In this document: in pieces, positions 10,861 through 23,891 of the stretch
Layout: every line of letters begins with the position of its first letter
Numbering within the stretch: the stretch's first letter is position 1
From: Citrus sinensis
Lineage: Eukaryota > Streptophyta > Magnoliopsida > Sapindales > Rutaceae
Reading direction: 5' to 3'
NCBI RefSeq assembly: GCF_022201045.2
Contig: NC_068564.1
Span: 31,525,001-31,589,000 of the forward strand
DNA length: 64,000 nt
Notes under the pieces: model-generated
Told to the model about the DNA's origin: nothing
Databases searched by the model: none
Seen by the model: the letters and a program-made list of their open reading frames with translations, nothing else
Translations under genes and position numbers: made by a program

Positions 10861-13800
10861 CAATTCACACGCCACGCGACAACAGAAAATCAACTTTTAA
10901 CCTTCTTTTTTTTTTTTTAATACAACTTTTAACTTTCTTTATTCTTATTTTAGAGAGCATGATTCTTGAATGAAGCCAGGCCAAATGAATTGTAATTTAG
11001 ATGAGAGAATCGGATGCTATGGATGGAGGGATGGATATTCTAGACAACCACGGATATCAAGGGAGCACGTAGATCGAAGAAGAAGAAGAAGAAGATGATG
11101 AACTGCTTTATTTTGTTTAATTTTTTTTTTAAAAAAAAAAATTAAGTCCCCTTTGCTCATGCTGAGTTACAACTTAGAATTAGATAATAGAGAATAGTGT
11201 AGTAACTGAAGCGGTATTTGGTCATTTTCTCTTTATCGAGTCGAGCGACAGCCAATTGTGAACATTTTTGTATAAACAAAATTCAGAAAGCGAGAAAACC
11301 GACGACGAGAAGAGGGGCAAAATTTAGTGGGAATGATTGTAATTTTTTTATTTTTTTATTTTTTCATTTGCTAAATCTAGATCCTAGAATATGATTTTAA
11401 AGTCCTGGGAAACGATGGGGGGTCCCATCTGCTTCATCCACCAGCCTATCAACCAATTGGACCCCACGTGACATGGGAAAAGAGGTGAGAGAAATAAATT
11501 ATACAAATTAAGAAAATTTAAATAAAATTGTAGTATGAGGATAAGTAAGAATTAAACACATATTAATTTTTTCAATAAGTTATTTACATTTATAGTTATT
11601 TTTTTTAATTTTGTATTTGTTACTTCCTATCTAACTAAAATAAATTATATAAATTTAGAATAATTTATTTTTTTATTTTTTATTGATTAAATATTTTTAT
11701 ACTTAAGATTACTTTCAAACTACAATCTTACAATATGTGTTATTCAAACTAATAATTAACATTAAAAAGTTCATTACCTAGAAATTTTTTTTTTATGTAG
11801 GATAACAATAAAATAATAAAAAATTACTTTAAGTTTTAACAATAAAAAAATAAAATGAAAAATATTTTATTTTCAAAAATAAAATAAATATGATTAAAAA
11901 AAAAGTTTCATGAGAAGATTAAAAGAGGTGTCAATAGTACAACTCAAAAAGGGTTTCACAGACGTTTCTACTTTCTTCAACCAATAATCAAAAGTTCAAC
12001 AGAAACTAGTTCATTTATTGCCTTGCCACGCAAGTTGAAATGTTAATTGAATAATTGACTGATAATGCGTGCGCCGGCAAACAAAAAGTCTAGTTATTCA
12101 TGCACTTAAGCAACCGGAAGGGCTGTTTAGCCTTAATACATGTGCATGGCCAATCAAATTAAATTGCCACGGCTTAGCCGGCGACATATTAGGTACCCCA
12201 AGGCTTTGCAAATCCATTGCTATCTAAGCTATATACGAACTAAGAAAAAATTACTAAAGAAATTGAAGGATTATAAAGCAATGACAGAATGAACTATAAC
12301 AAAGAGTGATGTTACAATGTTGATTATTTTGTCCTTTTCCTTTAAAACTGTATGATTTTACAGTTAATTATGTCTTTCTTCTTGATTATTTTTTCTGTTT
12401 AAAATCGGTTCTCCATAAAATAAACTAATCAACAAGGGCAACTATATGCTCAGCGGTCATTGAACAAAAAATATGCTAACCTTTGGAACATAATCCAGCT
12501 TTTACACATGATCGTAGTAAAGTTCCCACTTCACGGACCTTAGCACCGTTTTCAAGTCAAGTTTTGAACAAAGACTTCCTTGTGCATAAGTTGAAATATA
12601 AAAGTGTCAGGAAGAAGAATGAAGCGTGCAAGGAGAAGTCTTCTATACAATATACAGTACCCCATATAGTCCCTCTTGCAGTATATTTATATTTTCAGAT
12701 ATGCGACCCACAATCGAACCCTGATCCTGCACCCTAAATCTGGCTCTATAAGCACATAACAGATATGCATATAAACATAAAATTTAAGAACACTACCATC
12801 ACCCTCAAGCTGGAGCAAATAGATCAACCATTATCTAGCTTGCAGCACGAAGTAGTATATATATTAAAGTAGGGACGAGATTTTTTTCCAGATTTGGATA
12901 TCCATGGACCCTGATAGATCCCTAACTCTCAAAAGAGTGCTTTGGGCCCAAAAGGGGCAATTTAAAATGCAAAAATCGCAAATGAAGATAATTTCGTAAA
13001 CCAACAAATGAAAACGGTGCTAAGAAACAATCAACAAGGACTGACACAAGAAACACAATAAACTTGACTGTGTCACTATTTAATAACCAAATTTCCTGAA
13101 GTGAGACTTGCTCATGCTTACCAACAAGGACAGACAACCTAACACAAAAGCAATAAACTATAGAAAGAAAAAAAAAACGAAAAAACTCTAATGAAACATT
13201 CAACTTCAATGATATTCTTTCTCAATTGTCATGGAAGTCAGTTTGGTCTAGTTTTGGCAGGTTTTAATGAGCAAAGTATCAGATTTCTTATTTCAATCCA
13301 GTACAATCCCTCCAAACTATAAATCAAATAAAGAAAATTGACAATTGGGTTTGGATCAATTGGTCAGTTTGACAAGGACCCTCAACATCCTAGCTTCCTC
13401 ATATGCCTTGAAAAACAACTCTGACTTCTGCCCTTCCAAAGCACGATGCCCTCTCTCTTAGCTCATTTACCGCCCTCCAACTATTTGCTTTCTAAAATAT
13501 GAAAAAACTCAACAATATCCCACCACCACCAACCCTGCCTCACTTAGCTTACCTAGCACAAATTAAGGTCCTTCAAAGAGACAGCAGAAGTAAAATTTTC
13601 TTCCTTAGTATCCCCTCACAAACACCTTCACATGAATCAAAGGTCTTTCCAAGAGACCCATATTACAATAAACCTCAAAACTTGGTTGCATGAACGACAG
13701 ATCTGTACAGTGGCCTGCTTCATTCATGCCCATGGACCACACGCAATGAGAGAGAAGCTAGGTTTTAGAATATTTCTACTAATATATCCTTTTGCACTCT

Positions 13801-14443
13801 CAGCTTTTTAAATCAAGATTGGCCTCAAAGCTTATAATCATTGAGATTACTCTTATTCCGAAGTTATTTTCAAACCCGACAACTGTAGAGAACAACATAT
13901 GATGTCAATCAAATAAAACAATTGAACCGATCCTCAAAATGCATCAATCACATTAGCTCAATACACTCTAGCTCCTCCCTCCCCTACTCAATGCATCCCA
14001 TTCAGGAAAACCAAACAGTTAAAGAGACAAGAAAAGCCAAGTATGCATTTCAATTAAATTCCCCACCTCCCCACAAAACACCATTTTCCCAAGGAGATTA
14101 AATTTCAGAAAAGAAAATTGAAAAAAACAAGCATAAGACAGCAGCAGCAAAATAATTGAAGTTCTGTTAACAATCTATCTAGGAAGACAGGAGCTACAAA
14201 GACAACACTTGTACAAACTCTAAACAAAAATGATACTTTAAACAAGTCAATTGCAAAAACCAACAAAGGTTACATTGAGAACAACACAGCATATCACTAT
14301 ATAACCGCACCTTGTTCACAATATTAGTAACCAATATACACAAATATTATTCAAACAAAAATAAAAATCAATATTCCCAAAAAAAAAAAAAAAAGACAAA
14401 GTACAACTTGTGGGGAGATCTGTACATTGAGTAAGAGATCAGC
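10861..14443. other. Convergent intergenic region, AT-rich; no gene seen
   Basis: This 3.6-kb stretch lies between the 3' ends of the ATL gene (+) and the TMEM230 homologue (-). 11090-11920 is very AT-rich with many poly-A/T runs. Open frames at 12483-12737 (+), 12922-13209 (-) and 13499-13693 (+) lack domains, start context or homologues I know. The right end should contain the TMEM230 3' untranslated region. I found no transposon ends. Confidence 0.55.
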
Positions 14444-14858
14444 TCAAACAGAAGGTATATTATTGAAAGAAAAGCCTTTGTATCCCTTGTACGCATAATA
14501 CGCAATTCGTGTATAATAAAATCCCGGTATAAACAGAATCGCGCCCAGTACTGCAAAGAAAACCCCTGATTCGCCACCAAAAATTTGAAAAAAAAAAATT
14601 CAATGAACAAGATCCCATACATAATTATAATTAACTCAAAATTAATCAAAATGTAATTAAGTAGGTACCGTGAGCGCGGTCACCGCCGACTCTGTTGTAG
14701 GCCATGATGGTGCCGCAGATGATGCCGAAAGTGCCGAAAACGAGGAGAGAAACGGCAAGGACGATCTCTTTGATCGGAGGCCGATTGTTGACGGTGTATG
14801 ATGTCTCCATCATTATGTCCTCGTCGGATATCGAGAAAGCGTGGTCCACGTACGCCAT
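14444..14858 (-). CDS. Transmembrane protein 230 homologue
   Basis: A 103-residue protein made from exons 14858-14669 and 14565-14444. The join splits a Gly codon and restores YNRVGGDRAHG-VFFAVLGAILF. Two hydrophobic helices (IVLAVSLLVFGTFGIICGTI at about 30-49, and VFFAVLGAILFIPGFYYT near 65-82) with the conserved GGDRAHG turn and the YYAYKGYKGFSF tail are the signature of TMEM230 (DUF872). The animal protein sits on secretory and recycling vesicles and affects vesicle traffic; the plant role is little known. An open frame continues upstream in the same phase to 14969, but the family normally starts at MAYVDHAFS or close by, so I place the start at 14858. It is divergent from the JmjC gene, whose start is 537 bp away. 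Confidence 0.9.
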
Positions 14859-15395
14859 TGTTCGATTCGTGAATTCCAATTTCGGATTTTTTCGTATAGT
14901 GGGAGGTTTTGATTCTTGTCTAGGGTTTGGCTGCTTGCGTGCCTTGCGTTGGAGTTTTCTAGTTCTCAAAGCTCGAGACTTTTCAATTCAAAGAGAAAGT
15001 TCTAATCAATCAATAAAAAATAGAAGAAAAGGATCGCGATCTGCGAAGCATTTTGGCTGAGTATGCCACGTAGCCAAATAGATAATGATATTCGCGCGAG
15101 TATTCTGACTATTGCGTTTGCGCCAATCCAAATTCCCGAGTTCAGAATCGGGTCGGTTAATGTTTTATCCGAGGGGTGTTTTGGTCTTACGGATATAAAA
15201 ATTAGTTGTTTACTAAACTTTGTTTGAATGATGATATTTTACGAAACAAAATTTTGACAAAATTAGTTGCAAACAATGCCCTAAATGTGATTTGATTAAT
15301 ATCCAGGGGCCTGAACGTTATAACTCATATAACAAACAACTTAATCAAAGGCGAGGGGGAGAGGCACCGCGCTGCTGTGTTGCAGCTTAAAGAAA
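14859..15395. promoter_or_regulatory. Divergent promoter region between TMEM230 and JmjC genes
   Basis: This 537-bp gap separates two start codons pointing away from each other and must hold both 5' leaders and promoters. No clear TATA box is seen for either, as is common for housekeeping-type genes. Confidence 0.5.
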
Positions 15396-18300
15396 ATGTC
15401 AAATATGAAAAAAATGGGGAAGAAGAAGAAGAAGAGGAAGCAGAAGCAAGATAACACGAACTCCATCTTCGCCATCTTAGTGGCAGCCCTCTCCAACAGC
15501 AACAACAACTACTCCGAATTCATAATTAAAAAATGCTTAAACAGACTGCGGCTCTCACTTCTCTCCCAATCCCAACCAACTCTCCCCATTCCTATTCTCT
15601 CTTTGCTCCCCGTCCTCCTTAACTCCAAGTAAGGATAGCGCGTATCTGTCACCAAACACACTCTCAATCCTATGTGTATGCATGTATGCACGTATGCTTT
15701 GATTCTTCGACTAATTTAATTATTAATTTGCAGATGTAGCGGCGGAATTGCGGGCCTCAGCGCGGAGATTGTGGGGGCCGCATCGCTCTTGTCTTTAGAA
15801 ACGAACAAACAAATTGCTGCGGACGCGGAAATTGTCCGGGGTCTGGTGTCTTTGTTGCGGAATTCGGAGAAGAGAGTTTTGGTTGCCGCTGCTAATGCTG
15901 TTTTGGATTTGTCTACCACTTCAGTTGGAAGGCAGAAGTTGTTAGAATCCTCTGCTTTGGAGGCCCTTTTGTGAGTATTTTGAAAAGTAATTTATCTGCA
16001 TTTGTTAATGTTATATTATATGGTTCAGTGTTGTAAAGTCAATAATCATGTCACTTTTAACTGCATATTTTTTATGTCGTATTATCTTTTGATTTTTAGC
16101 ACATCTTGGCGTAAATTGTGATTACTAGTTGGCTTAACAGTTAACATCTATCAGACTTGTATTTCGTGAGGTTCATAGATCATCAACTTTGGTTTCTTTA
16201 TGCGCTGGGGAAAATGGAAATGAAGCCTCTCTCTGTATAGCCTGCGAAGAAGATGAATTTCTTGTATTGCTTCTGGATGCTGCAATAGTTTTGATTAATA
16301 GCTGTGATATTGAACAATTGCTGAGGATACCAAGGAAGCTGTATGAAAGTCTTTTTGTATTCTTAAAAGAGCTGTGGATAAAAGTTCGAGATCAGTTGTT
16401 ATCTGGCAATATTATGAGGTCTAATCGAGAGAAGCATTTTTGTTCGAGCAAAATCACTGTTAATAGTTTGGCGGAAAGCATTTTTAGGCTATCCCTTAAT
16501 GCTGATCAATTCACGACAATTTCAAAAGAGAGAATTGAAAGAAGTATTTTTTCTTTGAATGAGGGTTGTTTTGAGAATTTCGTTGTAAATTATTGGGAGG
16601 TTTCACCCTTTCTTGTAAGAAGAAGCACGGATTCTTTGATTGAAGGGAATGATATTTTCACCTCATTTGTACAAGGTCTAAGTTCCCAAGAATCAATTTG
16701 TTCCTTCCTTTCTTGTATCTTTCAACGTCTTATTTCTTGTCTACCTATTGCTTCAGATGAATTGGACATTCTTAGTTTCTTGAATGACATGAGACATAAA
16801 CTGGGCTGTCCTCTTGTGTATGAGCAGGACATACGGGTTTTAAAAACAGATAAGATCTCAAAAAAAGAGGTGCATTTTTTTCCCAGAATTTCAGATTCTT
16901 TTGACGTCAAGGATCCGTATTTGATTTATGCTAATGATATTTCAAAATGTGAAGAAGCATATAAAGAGGGTTATACAATTGCTCTGCGTGGAATGGAATT
17001 TCGCTTTGAGTGTCTTGCTAATATTGCAGATGGTTTAGCTTCATTGTTTGGTCAACCATCAGTAGGTGCCAATATGTACTTGACACCACCTAATTCTCAA
17101 GGGTTGGCTTCCCACTACGACGATCATTGTGTGTTTGTATGTCAACTTTTTGGAACTAAGCAGTGGAAAATTTTTGCGCAGCCTAGTGTGCAGTTACCTC
17201 GCCTGTACAATCCTTGTGATATTGTGAATGGTGTAGAGGCTGAGAGTTCCATGGCAGAGTGCAGACAATTTTTACTCAGGGAAGGTGATATTTTATATAT
17301 TCCTAGAGGTTTTTCTCATGAGGCATGCACAGAAGATGATGGACGCACTGGATCGGCTGAGTTTTCCTTACACCTGACCCTTGGCGTTGAAGTTGAACGT
17401 CCATTTGAGTAAGTAAAGATTACCAAATCATCTTCTTCCTCCTCTTTTTCTTCTTCATCTTCCTCTTCAATTTTTTTTTTTTTTCAAAATGAAAAAATTG
17501 ATCTAATGAGTTAATTTATTAGTTCCTTTTCCTTTTTTCCTTTCTTACATCATGAAAGCTTATAAGTCTATTTTGATACCGTGAATTTATTTTCATCTTT
17601 AATGTTAAAAGTATGCCCTGTGGTGTTGTTGATTTAGGTGCACCATATCTTTCTGTAGATTCTTGATATAAATGTTCTTGTGCGACATTGAATTTCTTTT
17701 CATTTATAAATTATATGATAATGCAAATCTTCTTCAAACCCCAACCTTGTGAATTTGGCACATGAACATGAACTTTTTGTATATATTTTATTTCTGAGCG
17801 ACAACTGTTTCTCATAAATATATTTAAGTTCTTGCTTCTTTTTTCAAATATAAGATATGTGAATTTCCTGGAACCATTTCAATATATGGCCGATTGGAAA
17901 GGTCTGTGAAGTAGAAAGGGTTTAAGGCTCTGAAGTTTAATATGACTAGGATTTGCAAGGGTTTGAGTGGTAAAGAGTGGCTGAAACTGGTTACCGTATA
18001 ATGCGGAGGACAACAAAACTAAAGGGTTCTGACATTGTCGTGATGGATTAGTTGTTGGCTTTATTAGTGGAAGAAGGATCTGTCAGTGGCTTGAATCTAG
18101 GTGCTGATGATGCGGAAGGTTGGAGTTGAGAAAATAGGAGTCTAGGAATAGAAACCATGAGTAATTTTTTAATGTGAATTTTCTACTAACTATTTGGTGC
18201 CAATATTTGAACTTGTGAAAGAGATTGAGAAATAGAAAAAGAAAGAAGAGTACAATCAAGAACTTGCAGTTATCACAAGAATTCCGTAGATATCATAAAA

Positions 18301-20660
18301 CGCTGCGTTTTTCTAGGAACTTCGATAAAGAAAAACCAAATTTTAATAGATTTAGCAAGCAGTTAATGGACTCTACTAACAGCACATTCCATCAAATCAA
18401 AAAATTATTTTTACACTTTGAAATCTAAAGCTCCACATAGTTACTTACTCAAAGGAATCATAACTTCTACAAATTCATTGGACCCATTACCTTAGTCTTT
18501 TGCGTTTAAAAAGAGATCATATTCTCTCACCGGTCAGTATGCTGTGTCAAGTTTGTATGGTTAAGCTCTCCCAGTGCATGCATGCTTGGGTTTAAATTTG
18601 CTTATCTCCAAGCTACTTATTACACTTCTCTTGTCTTGCTGATTACATTGCTATCAATTTGGACTCAAGCACATACCTTCAATTGATAAGATAGTCAAGT
18701 TGATAGGTATGCGAAAAATTACTAGTAATTTGAATTGTGAGGATGGGTAATATGGTACTATCTTCTTGATTAAATCATTTTGTATAGGGGATGATGGTCT
18801 TTGTAAAATGTGGGTTGGCCTAGGAATTTCAACTTAAACTGCATAGCCTGATCAATAACTAATACTGTCAGAAAGTCTGGATTTATTGGATTATTAAATT
18901 CTAGAATGGTAAGATCTAAATCTTTCTCGAACTGTCGTGTACTGTTGATATTAGAATTAATTTTTTCATATAATCCTCCAAGGATATTTTGTTGATGCAC
19001 AGATGGTCAGCAAATCATTATTCTACTGTAGAAAGGGCTCTCTTATGTATTCTTCTTCCCTTCAGTTCATTAATTCTCTCTTCTCTCTAAATTTTTCTTT
19101 GTAGACTTTATTTATTTGTTTTCTTTATTTTGCACTCTTATTCAACTCTCTACTTTTTCTGATAGTTTAACTATCCATTCTCTATAAAGGCTTTGTTTTG
19201 AAGTAAACGGCTAGTTTTGATTGTCATTGGTACACCTGAAGCTCATCTGGACATTTGAAATGTATTTTGGAAAATCTTCTTTTTTGGTGTATTGTATTAA
19301 ATATTATTTTGAAAGATGAAAACCAACAATACATGTGCACTGGCCCTTGCTGTTGACAGAATTAAAAAATATAGATTCTTTTTTTTTTTTTTTTGGGAGA
19401 CATATAGACAAGGTTTTAGGCTATTGTCTTCAAAAAAGCTGACGACTCAGCATATCATTTGTATATTTTATAGATGTGATGAAATCCATATTGATTTTCA
19501 TCTAAAAAATAGAGATCTTTAATATTCCATTCTAAATATATTTGGACCACTGAGATTAGATTTAGTGCTTTTTAATTGAGGATAAGCTAGGAATTTTTTA
19601 TGGAAGTTAGTTAGCTAGTAGTCACTATTGAACCTGAACGGTTAACCAAAGTTTATCAATCAACAAGAGTGGGGAAAAGATTAGGTAATTCAAAAACGTT
19701 GTAAAATTGTATGGTTGTTATTCTTCACCAATCCACATTGTCATGATGTATCAACTTCACTTCAGCATCTTTTAGGCTTACAAATTCACTGTTGAAGTTA
19801 ATTTGAAACACGGTTTGGATTGAAACAGAATCTAGAAAATGGTTGAAACAACTTTGTTCTGATGAGAATTTCAGATAGTGGAATGTACTAGAAAATTTTA
19901 AAATTTTTCATTTCATTTTTTAGACAAAAGTTTCAACACATGTCAAGTACAATAATGAAAAGATAAAACTTTCAATACTGAAGTTAGATAATCTGCTGGA
20001 GTTTTCTATGTTTCTAATAAGATACTGAACTACTTTCTTTCATTTAATCACAGGTGGGAGGGATTTGCTCATGTCGCTCTCTGTTGTTGGAACCAAGCCC
20101 AAAAAACACACCATCATGCTTCTATTGAGTCTTTTTCTGGAATTCTGAATCTCATGTCTGTCAATCTGTTGCATCTTCTTATTGGATTATTTGGACATTC
20201 TGATCCTACATTTCGCAAGGCTTGTTTGGTTGGTGCGGTTTCTCGGCCATCTGATACCAAAGACTGGTTCTATCTGAACCAGAAAACCATCTTCAACGAG
20301 TTGATTGGCAAAATAAGTGCTGACTCAAATTTCTTGGAGTTGCTTAGTAGTATGGAAGTGGCTATTCGAGAAAACACAGATCCCTTTCAACAAATGAGGT
20401 GGCTCCAGTTTCTCGATTGGAACAGAGAAACCCTGGAAGGTCATGATCGGAATTTACCTTTTACAGGAGCTGAAATCATGTTCCCCTTATATGCTGAGCA
20501 CAAAGACATAGCAGAAACGACATTTATGCAGGTTAAATCTAAATTTTGTAGTGAGGTTTCATTTGAAGATGTTATTGAAAGATATAAGATGCTACTTGGT
20601 AAATACAAGGAGACCAGAAAACAATACATGAATGGAATGATGTCACTTCATTGTAATTGA
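15396..20660 (+). CDS. JmjC/cupin Fe(II)-2-oxoglutarate oxygenase, NO66/MINA-like, with ARM-like N-terminus
   Basis: A 776-residue protein from exons 15396-15628, 15734-15970, 16155-17408 and 20054-20660. It starts with a Lys-rich, nucleolar-type signal (MGKKKKKRKQKQ). Residues about 80-160 are helical and resemble armadillo repeats (RGLVSLLRNSEKRVLVAAANAVLDLS). The C-terminal half is a JmjC cupin: the iron-binding pair is His477 and Asp479 in SHYDDHCVF, the distal His is His545 in GFSHEA, and GTKQWKIF and GDILYIPRG are the usual flanking strands. NO66 and MINA are ribosomal-protein histidyl hydroxylases, with histone demethylase activity also claimed. I infer ribosomal or nucleolar protein hydroxylation here. 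A winged-helix-like tail follows, as in that family. The last intron (17409-20053) is 2.6 kb without clear inserts. Confidence 0.87.
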
Positions 20661-21073
20661 CTGTAATGGTAAGATAATTTCCTACTGAATCAATGATACA
20701 TTGTTTGTGTATTTTAGGTTTACTTTTTCCTATTGAATCTTCGATGTGTGTTTCATTTTCCTGGCATACTTTTCAAACTTTTGGTAGATTTATGGATTCC
20801 CTTTTGTAATCTGTAAGGTATTATTGATTGATTTATAATGATATCATGAAGAGGTTATTGATTGTAGATAGCAGGTGATGTAAATATGCTCTTATATCGT
20901 AGGAAACTCAAATATTACAAGTATGGCTTTGCTCAAAGCAAAGAGATAAAAAGAAAGACAACAGCGCAAACACAGCGGCAACAAAAATACTTTGATTCTA
21001 GTTATGCATTGATCTATGGACTAGAAATAGCAGGTGTGCAGGACTCCCTCCATCGAACAACTTTGAAGGCATT
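20661..21073. other. Convergent 3' region
   Basis: A 413-bp space between the stops of the JmjC gene (+) and the small peptide gene (-). It should hold both 3' untranslated regions. An open frame at 20886-21110 (+) is antisense to the peptide gene and has no known domain. Confidence 0.5.
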
Positions 21074-21487
21074 CTACGGCTTGGGATGTCTTGGAGTAGG
21101 AGTTGGATGAGTTGTGACTCCATGGTAGTCGATGTGGTAAACAATCTCATCAAAATCATTGGTGCTGGCTGCATATTTCACAGTTGATTGTTTTGTCTTA
21201 GCATCAATGGCCTGCATTTCACACTATTCAACTCAGTTATCCTTAATGCTTCAGATAATCTGTAAGTATGAACTTCTGGAAGTAAAAGTTCTCCCCACCC
21301 CCAACCCTTTTCCTGTTACCTGAGTCCTGTGGCGTGGATTCTTGTGGTTTGGTGGTGATATTGGCACTTCTGTGAACGTTCTTCTTCCGGGGTAAAATGT
21401 TGATGCAGCAGAGGAGGCAGTGCTTTTGGAGAAGAGATACAAAGAAATTGTGATCATACAGAGGAAAATGAAATGCAGAGATTTCAT
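21074..21487 (-). CDS. Putative secreted signalling-peptide precursor, two exons (unrecognised family)
   Basis: I assemble a 101-residue precursor from exons 21487-21320 (56 codons) and 21211-21074 (45 codons plus TAG); both borders are phase 0 with CAG/GTAAC donor and TGCAG acceptor. It has a clear signal peptide (MKSLHFIFLCMITISLYLFS, cleavage likely near residues 23-29), no cysteines after it, and two Pro/His/Arg-rich segments. The first is VPISPPNHKNPRHR (residues 41-54), which faintly recalls the IDA-type VPIPPS..SKRHN. The second is DYHGVTTHPTPTPRHPKP at the very C-terminus, after an acidic stretch, which recalls the DY...HPPRHN peptides of the RGF/GOLVEN family but with a longer spacing. 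Size, signal peptide and conserved-looking tail fit a post-translationally cut peptide hormone. A TATA box lies about 60 bp upstream. The family assignment is open. Confidence 0.6.
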
Positions 21488-21545
21488 TATTTTATAGTTC
21501 AAAGAAAATTTTTGAATTTGTTGAAAGAGTATTGATTAGAAGAGC

Positions 21546-21557
21546 AAATATATATGC
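21546..21557 (-). promoter_or_regulatory. TATA box of the peptide precursor gene
   Basis: On the minus strand the sequence GCATATATATTT is found 59-70 bp before the ATG at 21487. That spacing would give a 5' leader of about 30 nt and supports the ATG chosen over the upstream TTG. Confidence 0.5.
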
Positions 21558-23188
21558 AGCAGGCTCCAGTTCTGGATGCAATTGAGAGAGAGAGAGAGAG
21601 GGAGGCATAGAAGCAATAATTTTCCTTTTTTGAATATCAGGTAGAAGCAATAATTGATCATGGGACCGGAGAAACATGTTCTAAACCCATGCCCATGATT
21701 CTGTTGTTTACAGGAACGAGAGAGAGGCCCATGACCAAACCAAATTTATAGTAATTTCACACCAGTTTTTTTTTTTTTTAAAAAAAAAAAATAAACAATC
21801 AGGATGCATATAGCATCTGATGTTATTCTCAGAATTGAAGTTGCAGTAGTGGCTTTTCAGCGCGAGAAAAACTTGTGCAGTACAAAATACAAATATACGC
21901 TTCAACTATTCCTCCTTTACCACAGCTCTATATTTTATTTTTGATTTTCTAATTATATTATGACACGCCGATTTTTTTTTAAAAAAAAAACAATTTAGAA
22001 AACAGAAACAAACATCCCCACAAACTATAATCTGGAGGGACAAGAGTTAATGAATTTGATTATTGTTTGGGAAGTTAATAGGAGAGTAGGAATTTGGGGT
22101 ATCCGAGCACGTGTTCGTTCTAAGCCAAACGAAACCAATCACCTTTGAATTATTAATCTGTGTTTTGTCCTTAGCCCATAATGTCTATTGTGGCGATCTC
22201 ACACTCTATTTCATTGGTAGTATATATTGTTACTTCCGTTTCTTCTCTCCATATACAATATCTTACAATTTTCTCCAAAAGAAATGGATGAAATCAAAGC
22301 ATTTTTTTTTTATTTAATAAATATCGCAGCAACAATGATACTTGTACCCCAACAAATTTAACATATAATACGATACTATTGTCAATTATTGTGTTAAGCG
22401 ATTATTTATTTTTAACTTTTAAATGTTAATTTATATGAATATCATGTATATGTCATATCAATTGGAATATAAATACTTTATATCTTTTTTGTTGTGAAAA
22501 TATGGATGGATTCTCAATTTACAATGTTCGTGGATTGTTTTGCAATACCGCAGCATCAAAGTGTGGATCTTGATGGATTCTAATATCAAAGTGCCAACTC
22601 TACTTTGTGCATTATAAATTTATTGAGGTGGCGAGGGATGTAAAAAAGAAAAGAAGCATCAGCTTCTCCATTACTCTGTCTCTTTAATTTTTTTCATCAA
22701 TTTTCTCTCTTTCTAAGTTTTTAGTCATATCTCTTACTAGATTTATAATTGTCTTTTGGTTAGCTCATATGTAAATTCAATAATTCATAACACCTTGAAC
22801 TATTTTAGAGGAGATTTATCGTTACAAAATGGCACATCATAATCTTTTGTCTTAGCACTTTGAGTCCTTTTAGCATTTCTCTTTTGCTTTAGCACTTGGG
22901 TCCGTTGACAGTTGACAACTGGCATAACGAGACGCAAGGTGGCTTCAACAATATTAAGAGGTATTTTCATGCGAGCACTAATAGTTCAGAAAATATGCAC
23001 TTAAGTCCTCAGGTTCAAAAAGTATGACACACCTAATAACTACTCACGAACACCAGAACAAATCGATTCTCTTACACTCGAATGTGCAACTCTTCTTTTT
23101 CGTAAATGTACCTTTTTCACATATTTTTAAGGTTGAGGTTTGAGCTTCTTTCCTAGATATTGGATCGGGCATGCAGTCACGTTAGAGT

Positions 23189-23891
23189 AGCGTTTATTTT
23201 TTAAATTAGAGTGAGAATTTTGAGAAGCATAAATTTTGAAATTAGAGTATAGAGTGGGAGTGTGAGTGTGAGTATATTATTTACTTATACTAAAATGAAA
23301 ATAGAAAATATGAATTAGAATTCTATTTATATATTTAAGTAAATTATTTTAAATTATAATTTTACTCTTATTTAAAGAATTTTAGTTTTTAATTATAAAG
23401 TGAATAAAAAAATATGTTTGCAAAATAAACTATTTACTTTATTGTTAATTTTAATGATTTAAGTTAAAAACTATTGATAAGAGTAACACAAATGATTGAT
23501 TATTATTAATTATTAATTATTAATATTAAATAAATATAATACTATTAAAATTAAATGAATATAAGAATATTATATTTTCAAATAAAGATAGTATATAGTA
23601 ATATTATTAATTCTCTAAGAGTATCATAATATTATTTTTAAGTAATTTTAACATAGAATGAATTTAAATTATTATTTTAACTAGATATAATAATAATATA
23701 TTTAAATAAGTTTAATAATAATATTTTATTTTAATAAATATAATTATATTGTATTTAATAATAGAATGGTAAAAAAAAAAAATGAGGCATGAGCCTTTAA
23801 GGGAGTGGGAATCCCATTTCTCAATTAAAAAAGAGTGAAATCCACGTATTGAAACTCCTACTCCCCATTCTTAAACGAACAAGTAAACGCT
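23189..23891. mobile_element. Candidate MITE, AT-rich, terminal motif AGCGTTTA
   Basis: The left edge reads AGCGTTTATTTTTT and the right edge AACAAGTAAACGCT, which are inverted copies with a few mismatches. The inside is strongly AT-rich, with subterminal GAGAAT/GGGAAT and GTGGGAGTGTGAG motifs. Such ends and the 'sequence that turns into TAA/TTA runs' resemble PIF/Harbinger-type MITEs of dicots. I see no clear target duplication, so the exact edges are uncertain. A related but shorter candidate is at 38755-39129. Confidence 0.4.

Noticed and set aside
14859-14969. N-terminal extension of the TMEM230 frame (MRTRKLQRKARKQ...)
   Set aside because: It is in phase but basic and low-complexity, and the family normally starts at MAYVDHAFS. 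It is probably 5' leader.
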